A stretch of 64,000 bases of DNA from Actinoplanes palleronii (GCF_016862315.1 NZ_BOMS01000131.1:1-64000); one strand, 5' to 3'. Shown: positions 53,862 through 62,900, counted from the stretch's first letter. The notes: generated from the sequence alone by a model not told the origin. A program made the numbers and translations.

Positions 53862-53940
53862 GCCGGCTTGCGCCTTTTCCGGCTTGCGCCTCGTCCCGGC
53901 TCGCGCCTTTCCGGCTCGCGCCTTTCCGGCTCGCGCCTCG
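53862..53940. repeat. Short tandem repeat, CCGGCTCGCGCCTTT type
   Basis: About five direct copies of a 15-17 bp unit occur (CCGGCTTGCGCCTTTT, then three CCGGCTCGCGCCTTT-like). The length is not a fixed multiple of three, so it is non-coding. Confidence 0.75.
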
Positions 53941-54044
53941 CCACGGCTTCCGCCTTCGAGCGCTCGGCAGGGGCGGTGGGGGTGCGCAAAGGCTGATCGC
54001 GTGCGCTGACCGCCCGCCGGTGGGCGGCACGCGCACGCACAACC

Positions 54045-54237
54045 GGATCGCGTACCGCTACCGCCCGCGAACCCCACCGACCGCGTGCCGCTACCGCCCC
54101 GCCAGTCCGGATCGCGTGCTCCCACCGCCCCTCCGGCCCGGATCGCGTGCCGCTACCGCCCCATCAGCCCAGAGCACGTGCTCCCACCGCCCCTCCGATG
54201 CAGAGCGAGTACCCCCGCCGCCCTGTCCATCGCCGGA
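54045..54237. repeat. 31-bp tandem repeat, six copies
   Basis: Units around GATCGCGTGCCGCTACCGCC recur with cores at 54049, 54082, 54113, 54144, 54175 and 54206, giving a 31-bp period (33 for the first). Alternate copies swap GCCGCTACC for GCTCCCACC. A single related copy lies near 26790. Confidence 0.8.
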
Positions 54238-54394
54238 CGAACACGCCACCCCTCGGTGGCCGGCTACGGCACTCAAGCTGTGGGCCCTTGCGCAGGTTCA
54301 CGGCTGCCCGCGCTCTCGAGAAAGCCGCCAGCACCAGCCGCCGCTAAGAGGTGCACTGTGGCCCGGGGTGGCGGTGACATAGACTGCTGTCACG

Positions 54395-54565
54395 ATGCCC
54401 ACACGGAGTGCGATTCGGCGAGTTCTGATCGCCGCCGGTCTGGCGACCGCCGCGGTGCTGTCGCTGGCCGGGTGCCCGTCGTCCGGCAGCTCGGAACCGG
54501 TCTGCGACCAGTCCGTCGTCAGCAGCCCGGGCGAGCCCGACAACTGCCCCGACACCGGCCGTTAG
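54395..54565 (+). CDS. Tiny lipoprotein
   Basis: This 56-residue protein has a basic start (MPTRSAIRRVL), a hydrophobic core, lipobox SLAGC (Cys near residue 27) and a short Ser/Glu/Pro-rich tail with two more Cys (PVCDQ, DNCPD). It would be exported and lipid-anchored. It converges on the hydrolase gene, with 4 bases between the stops. Function is unknown. Confidence 0.65.
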   Translation: MPTRSAIRRVLIAAGLATAAVLSLAGCPSSGSSEPVCDQSVVSSPGEPDNCPDTGR

Positions 54566-54569
54566 CGAC

Positions 54570-55445
54570 TCACCGCCGGATCAGGTCGGCGATCTCCTCG
54601 GGCAGGCCGGGGGAGTAGTAGGTGTGCCCCATACCGGGCACGACGTGCAGCCGGGCGCCCGGGATGGTGGCCGCCAGCGCCTGCCCGTGACCGAGCGGGA
54701 AGACCGGATCCTGGTCGCCGTGCACGACCGTGGTCGGTGCGGTGATCGAGGAGAGCGGGGCGAGCCGGTCCGGCGCGAACACCGGGGCGGCCCGGTGGTG
54801 CTGGGCGGCCGCGGCCGGATCCGTGGCCCGGGATCGCGCCAGCTCGAGCATCGCGCGGGCGGCCGGCTCGTCGAACGGGCGTACCGGGCCGTTGAACACG
54901 CGGAACAGGGCCACGTCCGACTCCACGCCCGGCGGCAGGCGGCGGGTCAGGTGGGCGAGGAACGCGGGCGCCGCCGGGGGCAGATCGTCCGGGTCGGATG
55001 ACTGGCCGGCGCTCACCCGGGCCAACGACGGGCGGGGGTCGTGGCCCATCGGCGAGGTGCTGATCAGGGTCAGGGAACGGACCCGGGCCGGCGCGTGCAC
55101 CGCCAGCCACTGCGCGAGCATCCCGCCCATCGACGCGCCGGTCAGGTGGGCGGAGTCCAGCCCGAGACCGTCGAGCACGGCGAGGCAGTCGGTGGCGAGG
55201 TCAGCCATCGCGTACGGATGAAGGTCAAAATCGACGGTGCTGGAGCGTCCGGTGTCCCGGTGATCGAAGCGGATCACCTGGACCCCGCTGCCGACGAGCC
55301 GGGCGACGAGCGGGTCGGGCCAGGAGATGCCTTGCGCGGCGGCGCCCGCGATCAGCAGGACGGCGGGGCGGGCGGGATCACCGGCGCGCTCGGTCCACAG
55401 CGTCAGCGGGCCGGAGGGCACGAACCGCTCGGTCGTCGTGAGCAT
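54570..55445 (-). CDS. Alpha/beta-fold hydrolase
   Basis: This 291-residue hydrolase starts at the ATG at 55445; the longer frame to 55553 adds atypical residues. The oxyanion region reads LLIAGAAAQG, the nucleophile elbow GASMGG (Ser), and the acid/base pair lies in VHGDQDPVFPLGHG and GMGHTYYS. It is probably cytosolic. The substrate is unknown and neighbours give no hint. Confidence 0.88.
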   Translation of the reverse strand: MLTTTERFVPSGPLTLWTERAGDPARPAVLLIAGAAAQGISWPDPLVARLVGSGVQVIRFDHRDTGRSSTVDFDLHPYAMADLATDCLAVLDGLGLDSAHLTGASMGGMLAQWLAVHAPARVRSLTLISTSPMGHDPRPSLARVSAGQSSDPDDLPPAAPAFLAHLTRRLPPGVESDVALFRVFNGPVRPFDEPAARAMLELARSRATDPAAAAQHHRAAPVFAPDRLAPLSSITAPTTVVHGDQDPVFPLGHGQALAATIPGARLHVVPGMGHTYYSPGLPEEIADLIRR

Positions 55446-55657
55446 GAGGCGCACGGTAGCGCGAGCAGTGACGGCCCGGCCCGCGATTATCGCGGCCGAA
55501 CGGTCAGCGTCACCACGGCCGAGAGCGGAATTCGAAATCTTCCTGCTCGCCATCTGCTATCTGGCAGATTGCCAGTATGCATCATGCCATGGCGCCACGG
55601 GGAAATCACTCATCGATAGTCTCTGGCGTGGTCTTCGTGATCAAGGCAGAATGAGGT

Positions 55658-55948
55658 ATGGAGAGTCAGCAGGCCGCAATTAACCGCCGCGGGCGGGTGA
55701 AGCCTGAATTCCGTCGACACTATGCCGAGAATGCCAACGAGCATCGCGTCGCTGCGGATCTGTATGCGACTCTCGCGCAGATTCTGTTCCTGTGCTGCAT
55801 TGCCATCGGGGCAACTGTTCTTCTGCGCGGTGAGGGCGTCGGTGCAACTTTGATGGTTGTGGCGGCCTGCGGGATGGTGTTCATCGAGGTCTGCCGCCGG
55901 AGGATATCGCGGGCCAAATCCAAAGAAGAATATCAGACGTGGGGATGA
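55658..55948 (+). CDS. Small two-helix membrane protein
   Basis: This 96-residue protein has a charged N-terminal half and two hydrophobic segments (ADLYATLAQILFLCCIAIGATV and GATLMVVAACGMVFIEVC), then a basic tail (RRRISRAKSKEEYQTW). It lies in a stretch of clearly lower GC. No family is recognised; the shape recalls small membrane effectors of defence-type loci such as SLATT proteins, but it is too short to assign. It precedes the PIN-like gene by 234 bases. Confidence 0.55.
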   Translation: MESQQAAINRRGRVKPEFRRHYAENANEHRVAADLYATLAQILFLCCIAIGATVLLRGEGVGATLMVVAACGMVFIEVCRRRISRAKSKEEYQTWG

Positions 55949-56182
55949 TTCCTGATATGGGCAGACTTGCCCCTGAGTGACGGTCTGTGCAGATCTTTCG
56001 GTGGATCTTTATTTGATATGACCATGCCGGGGGTATCGGTTTCGGGCGAGGTTGCCGCAGCTCGCGATGTCGTGGGAGTCGCGGCGGTGAACATTTGTTT
56101 CACTGTCTCCTTGGTGACTGGCCGGAGTGGATATTGAAGCTCCTCTTGTCAGGCCTTGAGGGTGCCTGCGAGCATCGCGAGT

Positions 56183-57958
56183 ATGAAGGCGCTGCTGCCG
56201 ATCGAGGAGCGTCCCAGGGTGGACTCGCTTCCGTCCGATCAAGTCAGATTACTGCTGCACACCATGCGTTTGCACCGTTCGTTGCTGGAGGCCGCGCACC
56301 AGGACGCCAAACGCTTGGCCGTCGATGGTGTCCACCCGTGTTACCTCATCGATTATCAGCTTCTGCACCGATTCATTTACGACCAGGGTCGGACGCTCGA
56401 GTCGCTGGTCGAGTTCTGGTACCTGCTCGAGCAGCAGGACATCACGCTGATCGTCGGGCACGGAACGTTCATCGAGGTCCTGCACCGGGTGCAGCGGAGC
56501 ACGAAGATACATTTGCCACGCGTCGCCGGCATCGAATCGTATGAGCATTTCGTAGACCGGCTCGGGGTGTTGTCGTCGTTCTACGACTTCAACGAACTGC
56601 TGGACACGCTGATACGCAAGGATCGGCATCATGCCCGCGCCATAAAACGCTTGGCCGACGTGCTGCAGCGCAAAAATATCGAATACATCTGGGACCTCGG
56701 GGCCAGAGCGGGCGAGACGCTGCTGGATCAGCAGACGTATGTGAACGCACTCGATGTTCTGAGCTCCATCCGGCCGTCCCGGAAATCCGTTTATCCGAAC
56801 GCGGCCGATGCCATGAACATCGCCGACGTGGCCGGCCTGCGGAGCATGAGCGAGAGAGGGGCGTATCCGGGATACTGCTTCATGCTGACCGATACCCGTC
56901 CGCTGCTCGACGAAAGGAACTGGGCCAGAGACCCGCACATGGACCGGACGGGGTATCCCTCGGCGGTGTCCCGGACGCCGGTCGCGGCCATCTACAGTCA
57001 CCTGATCCTGCCGTCGGACGGCGCGACGGCAGGCCAGGTCGCGGACAATACGGTGCGGCTCATGTACGACGCGGCCGAGATCGAGAAGGAACTGCGCAGC
57101 TCGGCGGGATACCGCGGGCCGATCTCGATGGGCAACGACCGCTGGGAGGACATCGCCGCCGAGGGCCGGATCACGCCGGAACTCATCCAGCAGCTCGGCC
57201 TGTTGTCGCGGTTCGTCGGTGACCCGGTCATCGCCGAGACACAGCGGATGTACGACAACAGCCGGCGGGCGATGGCGATCTGGTCGGCGCAGTACGGCGA
57301 CCGGCAGGCGGTGGAGTCCCCGCTGCGGCTGTTCGACGTGATCCTCAGCTTGTCGCGGGTGCTCGGACAGCAGGACCGCCCCCTCAGCGACCTGGCCTCG
57401 TTCTGGCAATCCGTGATCGAGCGCAGCGCCGACCACGCCGGGGACTGGTGGACTCTGACCTACCAGCGCAAGGGTGAAGGGCCCGACGGCGTCCCGTACC
57501 TCGAGGTGGAGCGGCACCGGGACTTCGCGATCGTGCGCTGGCCCAGCTCGGCCAGTCTGGAGAACGTGCTCGCGGCCTTCGCGGCCATCTTCGCCAGGCA
57601 CGGCATCAAGCATGTCGTCCTGTTGCTGGGTATGGAGTGCGACGTGATCAAGTTCGACGCGGAACTGCCGGTGACGCCGGACGAGTTCCAGGCCGGGATC
57701 CGGGAGGCCGAGGACGGGTTCGCCCGGGATGGGCTCGGGAAACCGTTGTGGATCCGGATGAACGCCGAGCCCTTCGATCTCTACGCGGACCTGTTTCCTT
57801 CCCAGCCCGGTCTGGATCCGGTTCTCGGTATCTGCGGGACCGGGCTGGATTTCCTGCACATCCGGGAGCTCTACCAGGCGACGGCGCAGCGGTTCCTGTT
57901 CGACTCGTGGTTCGATGCGGTGCTCGCCGACGCGGCCCGTGACGAGTGGAGGCCATGA
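56183..57958 (+). CDS. Large protein with a putative PIN-like nuclease domain
   Basis: This 591-residue protein is taken from the ATG at 56183; a TTG at 56156 and a GTG at 56162 are alternatives. Residues about 50-250 show four well-placed acidic residues as in PIN-domain nucleases: YLIDYQLL (D57), GTFIEVLH (E98), NAADAMNIAD (D209) and FMLTDTRPLL (D237), the last two resembling PIN-like DAxN and strand-D motifs. The C-terminal half is unassigned. No family is recognised with certainty. Its stop overlaps the next start (ATGA). The region has lower GC than the window, which suggests transfer. Confidence 0.6.
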   Translation: MKALLPIEERPRVDSLPSDQVRLLLHTMRLHRSLLEAAHQDAKRLAVDGVHPCYLIDYQLLHRFIYDQGRTLESLVEFWYLLEQQDITLIVGHGTFIEVLHRVQRSTKIHLPRVAGIESYEHFVDRLGVLSSFYDFNELLDTLIRKDRHHARAIKRLADVLQRKNIEYIWDLGARAGETLLDQQTYVNALDVLSSIRPSRKSVYPNAADAMNIADVAGLRSMSERGAYPGYCFMLTDTRPLLDERNWARDPHMDRTGYPSAVSRTPVAAIYSHLILPSDGATAGQVADNTVRLMYDAAEIEKELRSSAGYRGPISMGNDRWEDIAAEGRITPELIQQLGLLSRFVGDPVIAETQRMYDNSRRAMAIWSAQYGDRQAVESPLRLFDVILSLSRVLGQQDRPLSDLASFWQSVIERSADHAGDWWTLTYQRKGEGPDGVPYLEVERHRDFAIVRWPSSASLENVLAAFAAIFARHGIKHVVLLLGMECDVIKFDAELPVTPDEFQAGIREAEDGFARDGLGKPLWIRMNAEPFDLYADLFPSQPGLDPVLGICGTGLDFLHIRELYQATAQRFLFDSWFDAVLADAARDEWRP

Positions 57959-58476
57959 TGGGCTTGTTCCGTCCGGAATCAATGACCAGCGCCGTGCTGC
58001 GCGAGTCCAAGAGGGGCGGCGAGTGGGCAGGTCACCAGTCCGCGGCGCCCAACATCACGATCGGGCATTTCTACTGCCCGCACGCCAAGAACGGTAAGCG
58101 AAGTTCCAGGAAGAACGCGAACAGTCTCGGTCGTCTCGATCATTACCTCTTCTATCAAAACTTTTCCGTAAAATCGGTCATCTATACGTTGTCGCCTGCC
58201 GACATCGCGATCGCGAACAACCAGGGAAAGTACGATTTTCGCTTCGCCCAGCCATACGAGTTCCACGTTCGGTGCGGCCGGGACATCGGGCGCATGGAGG
58301 AAGGAGAGGACGGTCCGGTCGGCTGGCTCTCCGCAGGACAGGGTCGCATCCACACCCGCCTGGAGCTGAAGCGGAAGGGCAACAACAATCTGGCGCTCAG
58401 ACGCGTCGAGTTGGAAAGTGACGGCGATTGGGATCCGATGAAATGCCCGTGCTGCTCGGGATTCTTCCATATCTAG
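57955..58476 (+). CDS. Hypothetical protein with C-terminal CPCC motif
   Basis: This 173-residue soluble protein starts at 57955 in an ATGA overlap with the PIN-like gene (or 57958, which has better spacing from a GGAGG site). It has HFYCPHAKN near the N-terminus and ends KCPCCSGFFHI, so it might bind zinc. It is not recognised. Lower-GC codons such as TAT and AAA are frequent. Coupled translation implies a shared role with the PIN-like protein. Confidence 0.6.
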   Translation: MMGLFRPESMTSAVLRESKRGGEWAGHQSAAPNITIGHFYCPHAKNGKRSSRKNANSLGRLDHYLFYQNFSVKSVIYTLSPADIAIANNQGKYDFRFAQPYEFHVRCGRDIGRMEEGEDGPVGWLSAGQGRIHTRLELKRKGNNNLALRRVELESDGDWDPMKCPCCSGFFHI

Positions 58477-58889
58477 CTTCGGCCTTGGGGTACTGGACGG
58501 TCTACCAGGGAATCTTTCGTGACCCGAGCGACCACCCGCCAATCCATTGGCAGTGGCGGCTCGTCAGTCCGTTGTTCGTGGCCTCGCTGACACCCTTGGT
58601 GTTGTCCGGCACCCCTGTGGGCGGGCAGAACGTGGTCCTGCTGGCGTTCAGCGCGGGCGGTGGTTTCCTGCTCGTCTTCACGTTGATGACGGTGCTCACG
58701 CTCGGGGAAGTCAACGAGAAGGACCCTCACACGAAGGGGCGATTCTTCTTCTCCCTGCGGCGCCCGGTAGTGCTCGGCGGCTGGACCATGAATGGATTGA
58801 CGTGGGCGAAAGCGCTGTTCATCGCCGGCCTGATCGTCATCTTCGGCTTCGCCGGCCTGAGCCTCTGGATTGCCGGGCAGCGCGCATAG
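58443..58889 (+). CDS. Four-helix membrane protein of the PIN-like operon
   Basis: This 148-residue protein starts at the ATG at 58443, inside the end of the previous gene by 34 bases. Hydrophobic segments are LLGILPYLASALGYWTVY, LVSPLFVASLTPLVLSG, LLAFSAGGGFLLVFTLMTVL and LFIAGLIVIFGFAGLSLW. No family is recognised. As the third gene of the overlapping set it could be a membrane partner of the nuclease-like protein. Confidence 0.6.
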   Translation: MPVLLGILPYLASALGYWTVYQGIFRDPSDHPPIHWQWRLVSPLFVASLTPLVLSGTPVGGQNVVLLAFSAGGGFLLVFTLMTVLTLGEVNEKDPHTKGRFFFSLRRPVVLGGWTMNGLTWAKALFIAGLIVIFGFAGLSLWIAGQRA

Positions 58890-58995
58890 CCCGAGCCGTG
58901 ACGGCCGGTCTGCCCTCCCCTGACCCCGGTACGCTCACCGCTGGCGCGGCGATGCCCTCCGCAGCCCCGCCCCGAGATCTCCTGGAGTCACCGCG

Positions 58996-59598
58996 ATGAA
59001 ACAGGCCGACCTGGTGGCCCGGCGGCAGGCCGAGCTGCGGGCGCGGGTCGAGCCGCACCTGGACGCGGGGGAGACGCTGCGGGCGGCGCTGTGGGTGGCC
59101 CGCGACTCCGGGCTGCCGATGATCGTCAAGATCGCGCCGCAGGGGTTGCCGGGTATGGGCGGTTCGCTGCTGTCCGCGAATCCGCAGAGCGGGCTGGACG
59201 GGCCGGAGGGCAGCACTGCCGCCGACCTGGATCGGCGGTTGCCGGAACACCCGGCGGTTGCGGTTCTCGCGCTGACGGATGCCCGGCTGCTGCTGCTGAC
59301 CGTCTCCGACGCTTTGCCGCCGGATCGCGAGCCGGCCGCGGATGCCCGCCCGGCCGGGTTTCTCGGTCACCTTGGGCAGATCGGCCGCCGCCTGTTCGAC
59401 CAGGGCGAACCCGCCGCCTTGCCGCTGCTGGAGCCGGCCTGGCGCTGCCACCGGGCGGCCCTGCACGCGGTCGGCGTCAGCGACCCGGAAGGCCGGCTCG
59501 ACCTGCGCTTCACCGACGGGTCGAGCCTCTCGGTGGCCGCGCCCGCCCTGCTGGCCCTGCCGTTCGTGGAGGCGGCCCGCCCCGATCAGATCGCCTGA
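58996..59598 (+). CDS. Hypothetical protein
   Basis: This 200-residue soluble protein starts MKQADLVARRQAELRARVEP. The second half contains strand-rich LRFTDGSSLSVAAPALLALPFVEA. I do not recognise it. Composition is back to the high-GC norm. The last 13 bases overlap the convergent glycosyltransferase gene. Confidence 0.65.
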   Translation: MKQADLVARRQAELRARVEPHLDAGETLRAALWVARDSGLPMIVKIAPQGLPGMGGSLLSANPQSGLDGPEGSTAADLDRRLPEHPAVAVLALTDARLLLLTVSDALPPDREPAADARPAGFLGHLGQIGRRLFDQGEPAALPLLEPAWRCHRAALHAVGVSDPEGRLDLRFTDGSSLSVAAPALLALPFVEAARPDQIA

Positions 59599-61007
59599 CC
59601 GGAAATGAACGGCAGCCAGCCTCCGTACCAGCCCGACAACAGCGCCAGCAGCCCCAGCACGATGCCCAGATCTCGGTTCGACAACCGGGCCATCAGCACG
59701 GCCGGCACCAGCAACACCGGGAACGCCGGGAGCAGGTGCCGCCCCATCATCGACATGTGCGTCCGCGACCCGATCGCCATGATCAGCATCGCCAGCGCGT
59801 AGACGGTCAGCTGCCACGGCGCGCGGAACACCAGCAGCCCGAGCAGCAGCACGAACCCGGCCAGGATCAGCAGCGACAGCACCCGGATCGGCTTGTCGGC
59901 GTTGTCGCCGTCGACCCCGAGCAGGATGTCCCGGACCATGTTCCAGGTGTTCTCGCCGTAGTCCCAGCGCGCCCCGAACGTGTTGTTGTGGATCTCGACG
60001 TACTCGCTGAAGCCGCCGAGGCGGGCCGACGCGAACACGAAGTACGCCACCAGGCCCGCCGGGGCCAGGACCATCGCCGCGTACGGCCGCCAGCCACCCT
60101 TGCGGGAGATCGCCGCGACCAGGGCGGCCAGCCCGACGGTGCCGATCAGCGCGACCGCGGTCGGCCGGCTCAGTCCACTCACCCCGGCGATGACTCCGGC
60201 GATCAGCCAGCGTTCCTTGAGTACGGCGTACAGCGCCCAGGCGGCCAGCGCCGTGAACAGCGACTCGGTGAACGCGCCGTTCTGCGTCATCGCGGTCGGC
60301 ACCACCGCCCACGCGGCGGCGAGCATGATGCCGGTCCGGTGACCGTGCAGGTGCCGGCCGATCGCGTACAGACCCCACGCGGCGGCGACCGCCGAGACGA
60401 ACGAGACGATCAGGCACGCGACGACCGGCGAGATGAACGGCACGAACGTCAGCGGCCGGGCCAGCCACGGGTAGAGCGGGAAGAACGCCAGGCGCAGCGC
60501 GTACGGGACACCCTCGGCGTCGACCGCACCGACCGGCCCGCCCAGCCCCTGCCCGGCGATCTTGATGTACCACCGGCCGTCCCAGGACAGCAGCGCGTCC
60601 ATCATCGAGGTGAAGCCGCGCCACTGGTTGCCGATCGAGCCGTCCGGGAAGACGTTCCGGTCCGGGTCCTGCTCGTGCGCGTGGGCGGCCAGCACGTACA
60701 TGACGTCGAGGCTGAGCGAGCGCAGGAACAGGTACAGCACGATCGCGGGCGAGGCGAGGCGGGCCGAGGCGCGCAACCGGGCCAGCCGCCCACCGGCGTC
60801 CGGGCGTTCCGTGGTCTCCGACGCGGGGGTGTCGTCCACCGCGCCGTCCGCGGGGTTCGAGGCGACGTGGGAAATGGCAGGGCCCTCTCTGATTCCGCGC
60901 TGGTCAAGGCCGGGGATGCGCCCAGCCACGGAGAGCCCGAGCCGCACGGGGTGGCTTCCCCACGGCACGCTCAACGGCCGTGATCCTAGGTGCCCGGGAG
61001 CCCGCAC
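59586..61007 (-). CDS. PIG-V-like membrane mannosyltransferase
   Basis: This protein of up to 473 residues has about ten membrane helices. LLSWDGRWYIKIAGQG is the PIG-V signature (WDGxWY), followed by FFPLYPWLARPL and TQNGAFTESLFTALAAWALY. Such enzymes transfer mannose from a polyprenyl donor at the membrane. The start is uncertain: the frame to 61007 adds about 50 atypical residues, and GTG codons near 60930 and 60841 are alternatives. It is alone in its transcript. Confidence 0.85.
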   Translation of the reverse strand: MRAPGHLGSRPLSVPWGSHPVRLGLSVAGRIPGLDQRGIREGPAISHVASNPADGAVDDTPASETTERPDAGGRLARLRASARLASPAIVLYLFLRSLSLDVMYVLAAHAHEQDPDRNVFPDGSIGNQWRGFTSMMDALLSWDGRWYIKIAGQGLGGPVGAVDAEGVPYALRLAFFPLYPWLARPLTFVPFISPVVACLIVSFVSAVAAAWGLYAIGRHLHGHRTGIMLAAAWAVVPTAMTQNGAFTESLFTALAAWALYAVLKERWLIAGVIAGVSGLSRPTAVALIGTVGLAALVAAISRKGGWRPYAAMVLAPAGLVAYFVFASARLGGFSEYVEIHNNTFGARWDYGENTWNMVRDILLGVDGDNADKPIRVLSLLILAGFVLLLGLLVFRAPWQLTVYALAMLIMAIGSRTHMSMMGRHLLPAFPVLLVPAVLMARLSNRDLGIVLGLLALLSGWYGGWLPFISGQAI

Positions 61008-61293
61008 CGCCAGGAGGAGATCCGCGTCGACTGCTGAGAGAGCTCTCTGAGAGAGGCTACAAGACAGCCGATAGGCGGGATGACGACAAGCGTGGTCAGG
61101 TGGGACATGAGCGGTGGGTGGCCGCTATTCCGCAGTGAATTACCCTCGCGTATCTGGTCGACCAGCATGAATGTCACAATTGTGATCTTGCATTGGCGAT
61201 CATGAGTAGCTGATGTCGGCGGGGATGCCGTGTTCTGGTTAGTATTCTTGCCCACCGCCCGCCAGGCCGGTGACGATCTTGTGGGTGGGTCTC
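61008..61293. other. Lower-GC intergenic region with palindrome
   Basis: No gene is seen. It is clearly richer in A/T than most of the window and holds a 12-bp perfect palindrome, AGAGAGCTCTCT (61037-61048). It must contain the promoter of the nuclease-like gene. Confidence 0.5.
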
Positions 61294-62082
61294 ATGAAAA
61301 TCATGTCCTATAACATCCTCGAGGGCGGGAATCTCTCGAAGGGTGACCGCACCGATCTGCTCATCGACATCATCCGGACGGCCGGGCCGGACATTCTCGG
61401 CCTGAACGAGTGCCGGGGGTTCGCGGACGACGACGAGGCCCGTCTTCGCCTGTTCGAGCGCGAGCTCGGGATGACGGGTGTGCTGAACCGGTCGGCCAGC
61501 GGCAACCACATCGCCATCCTCTTCCGGCCGGATCTCCCGGTGGTGGAGAGGTCGGGCAAGTCGGTCAGCATGCAGAACGGTTACACCAGGATCACCCTGC
61601 AGACGGAGATCGGGTCGGTGGCCGTGGTGGCGACCCACCTTCACCCGTTCGCGTCGGTGTTCCGGGTCGGGGAGATGCAGATCGTCGCCGCCCGGGCAGC
61701 CGCGGCCGACGCGGCGATCGTGATGGGTGACATGAACAGCGTGGCACCCGGCGACGCCGAGGGGCTGGAACTCGCCGGCGCACCGCGCACCATGACGACG
61801 CGCCTGAGAGGACCGGGCGGTGGCATCGACACCGATGCGATCTCGGTGCTGCTCAACCACGGGTACACCGATCTGGGCGCGAAAGCGGCGACCCCCACGT
61901 ATCCGACGCCGGTGTCCCGGGAGAAAGCAGATCCGATCGTCCGGTTGGACTACATGTTCGCGACCGCACCGGTCGCTGAACGGTTCCGTGGCCTCGAGGT
62001 GATCGGCGGCGAGTCCGGCCTGACCGCCTCCGACCACTTGCCGATCGTCGCCGAGATCGACCTGCCGGTGGCCGGGCGATGA
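61294..62082 (+). CDS. Endonuclease/exonuclease/phosphatase family protein
   Basis: This 262-residue protein starts at the ATG at 61294. The EEP-fold catalytic set is complete: MSYNIL (Asn), GLNECRG (Glu), THLHPF (His), VMGDMNSV (Asp/Asn) and SDHLPI (Asp-His). Family members cleave phosphodiester bonds in nucleic acids, phosphoinositides or sphingomyelin. No signal peptide is present. It overlaps the membrane-protein gene by 4 bases, so the two are coupled. Confidence 0.88.
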   Translation: MKIMSYNILEGGNLSKGDRTDLLIDIIRTAGPDILGLNECRGFADDDEARLRLFERELGMTGVLNRSASGNHIAILFRPDLPVVERSGKSVSMQNGYTRITLQTEIGSVAVVATHLHPFASVFRVGEMQIVAARAAAADAAIVMGDMNSVAPGDAEGLELAGAPRTMTTRLRGPGGGIDTDAISVLLNHGYTDLGAKAATPTYPTPVSREKADPIVRLDYMFATAPVAERFRGLEVIGGESGLTASDHLPIVAEIDLPVAGR

Positions 62083-62900
62083 ACCCGCTGGCCGACCAGC
62101 GGCTTCGCGTCCTGGCCTTCGCCCTGGCCGGCGCGCTCGGCATCTGGGGTGTGCTCACCCTGACCGACGCGACGATGTTCTCGCTGCTGGGCCTCGATCC
62201 GGCGGCCACCGGTGACGCCGGGACCATGCTGGGCCGGTTGCGGCTGGTCTTCCACCTCGGCTCCGTGCTGTTCGTGCTTCTCGTGATCATGGCCCTCTAC
62301 CGGCTGGTGAACCGGCTGCTCTTCGCCGGTGGATCCCCGGCCGGGACCGGCGACACCTCGGTGGCCATCGTGGACGTGGACGACGGGATCAAACTCGCCA
62401 TCACGGCGGTCTCGGGCGAGCGGCGGCCCCGGACCCTGCGGATCTGGGGCTATTCACTGAATTTCAGCTCGAGGCTTTCGCAGTACTTCGAGGATCATCC
62501 GCACCCGGCGCTGGCTGTGGAGATCTTCGTGCCTGACGAGAGCCTCATCGGGTCACTGTTCAAGGACGCCAAGGGCGCCGAGCGGGCCAGCCAGCTCAAG
62601 ATGCGCCGCGAGGAGTGGATCGGGCTCGCCACCAGTCACCGGGTGCAGAGCGTTCAGGTGTTCGTGCAGCAGACCATCCCGAACGACCTCGGCATGATGG
62701 TGGACGACCGTCTCGCGCTGGTCCACACGTACGACTGGAAGGTCGACGGTTCCCAGCTGTCCCACAAGCGTCAGGAACTCAGCCGTCGGCGGTTCCTGAA
62801 CGTGAGCGACTCCGGCGAGACCGGGCGGTACGTCCTCGAGCAGTTGACCACCCGATTCCTGTGCCGTTCGTACGACGCGCCGACGCTGTCGACGCCGTGA
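62079..62900 (+). CDS. Membrane protein coupled to the EEP nuclease-like gene
   Basis: This 273-residue protein has two N-terminal membrane helices (LAFALAGALGIWGVLTL and LVFHLGSVLFVLLVIMALY), then a soluble domain of about 185 residues. That domain has repeating strand patterns (VEIFVPDESLIGSLF, VQVFVQQTIPNDLGMMVDD, RLALVHTYDW) recalling phospholipase-D-like folds without the HxK motif. It is not recognised. The soluble part probably lies in the cytosol beside the EEP protein. Confidence 0.65.
   Translation: MNPLADQRLRVLAFALAGALGIWGVLTLTDATMFSLLGLDPAATGDAGTMLGRLRLVFHLGSVLFVLLVIMALYRLVNRLLFAGGSPAGTGDTSVAIVDVDDGIKLAITAVSGERRPRTLRIWGYSLNFSSRLSQYFEDHPHPALAVEIFVPDESLIGSLFKDAKGAERASQLKMRREEWIGLATSHRVQSVQVFVQQTIPNDLGMMVDDRLALVHTYDWKVDGSQLSHKRQELSRRRFLNVSDSGETGRYVLEQLTTRFLCRSYDAPTLSTP

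Larger units (their letters stand above)
53593..54394. other. 800-bp non-coding, repeat-rich stretch
   Basis: No frame here looks like a real protein. It contains a nested hairpin (53786-53840), five 15-bp direct repeats (53862-53940) and six 31-bp tandem repeats (54045-54237). Long overlapping frames on both strands are by-products of the repeats. Confidence 0.7.

Noticed and set aside
54045-54237. CRISPR-like array
   Set aside because: The 31-bp units are contiguous, with no unique spacers and no cas genes nearby.
54085-54618. Pro/Ala-rich proteins in the repeat region
   Set aside because: All overlapping frames derive from the 31-bp repeats and have no start signal; the real small gene is the lipoprotein at 54395.
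55991-56015. Terminator after the 96-residue membrane protein
   Set aside because: AGATC/GATCT gives only a 5-bp stem with a short T-rich tail; too weak to call.
59091-60983. Plus-strand ORF opposite the mannosyltransferase
   Set aside because: Arg/Gln/His-rich antisense translation without any motif.
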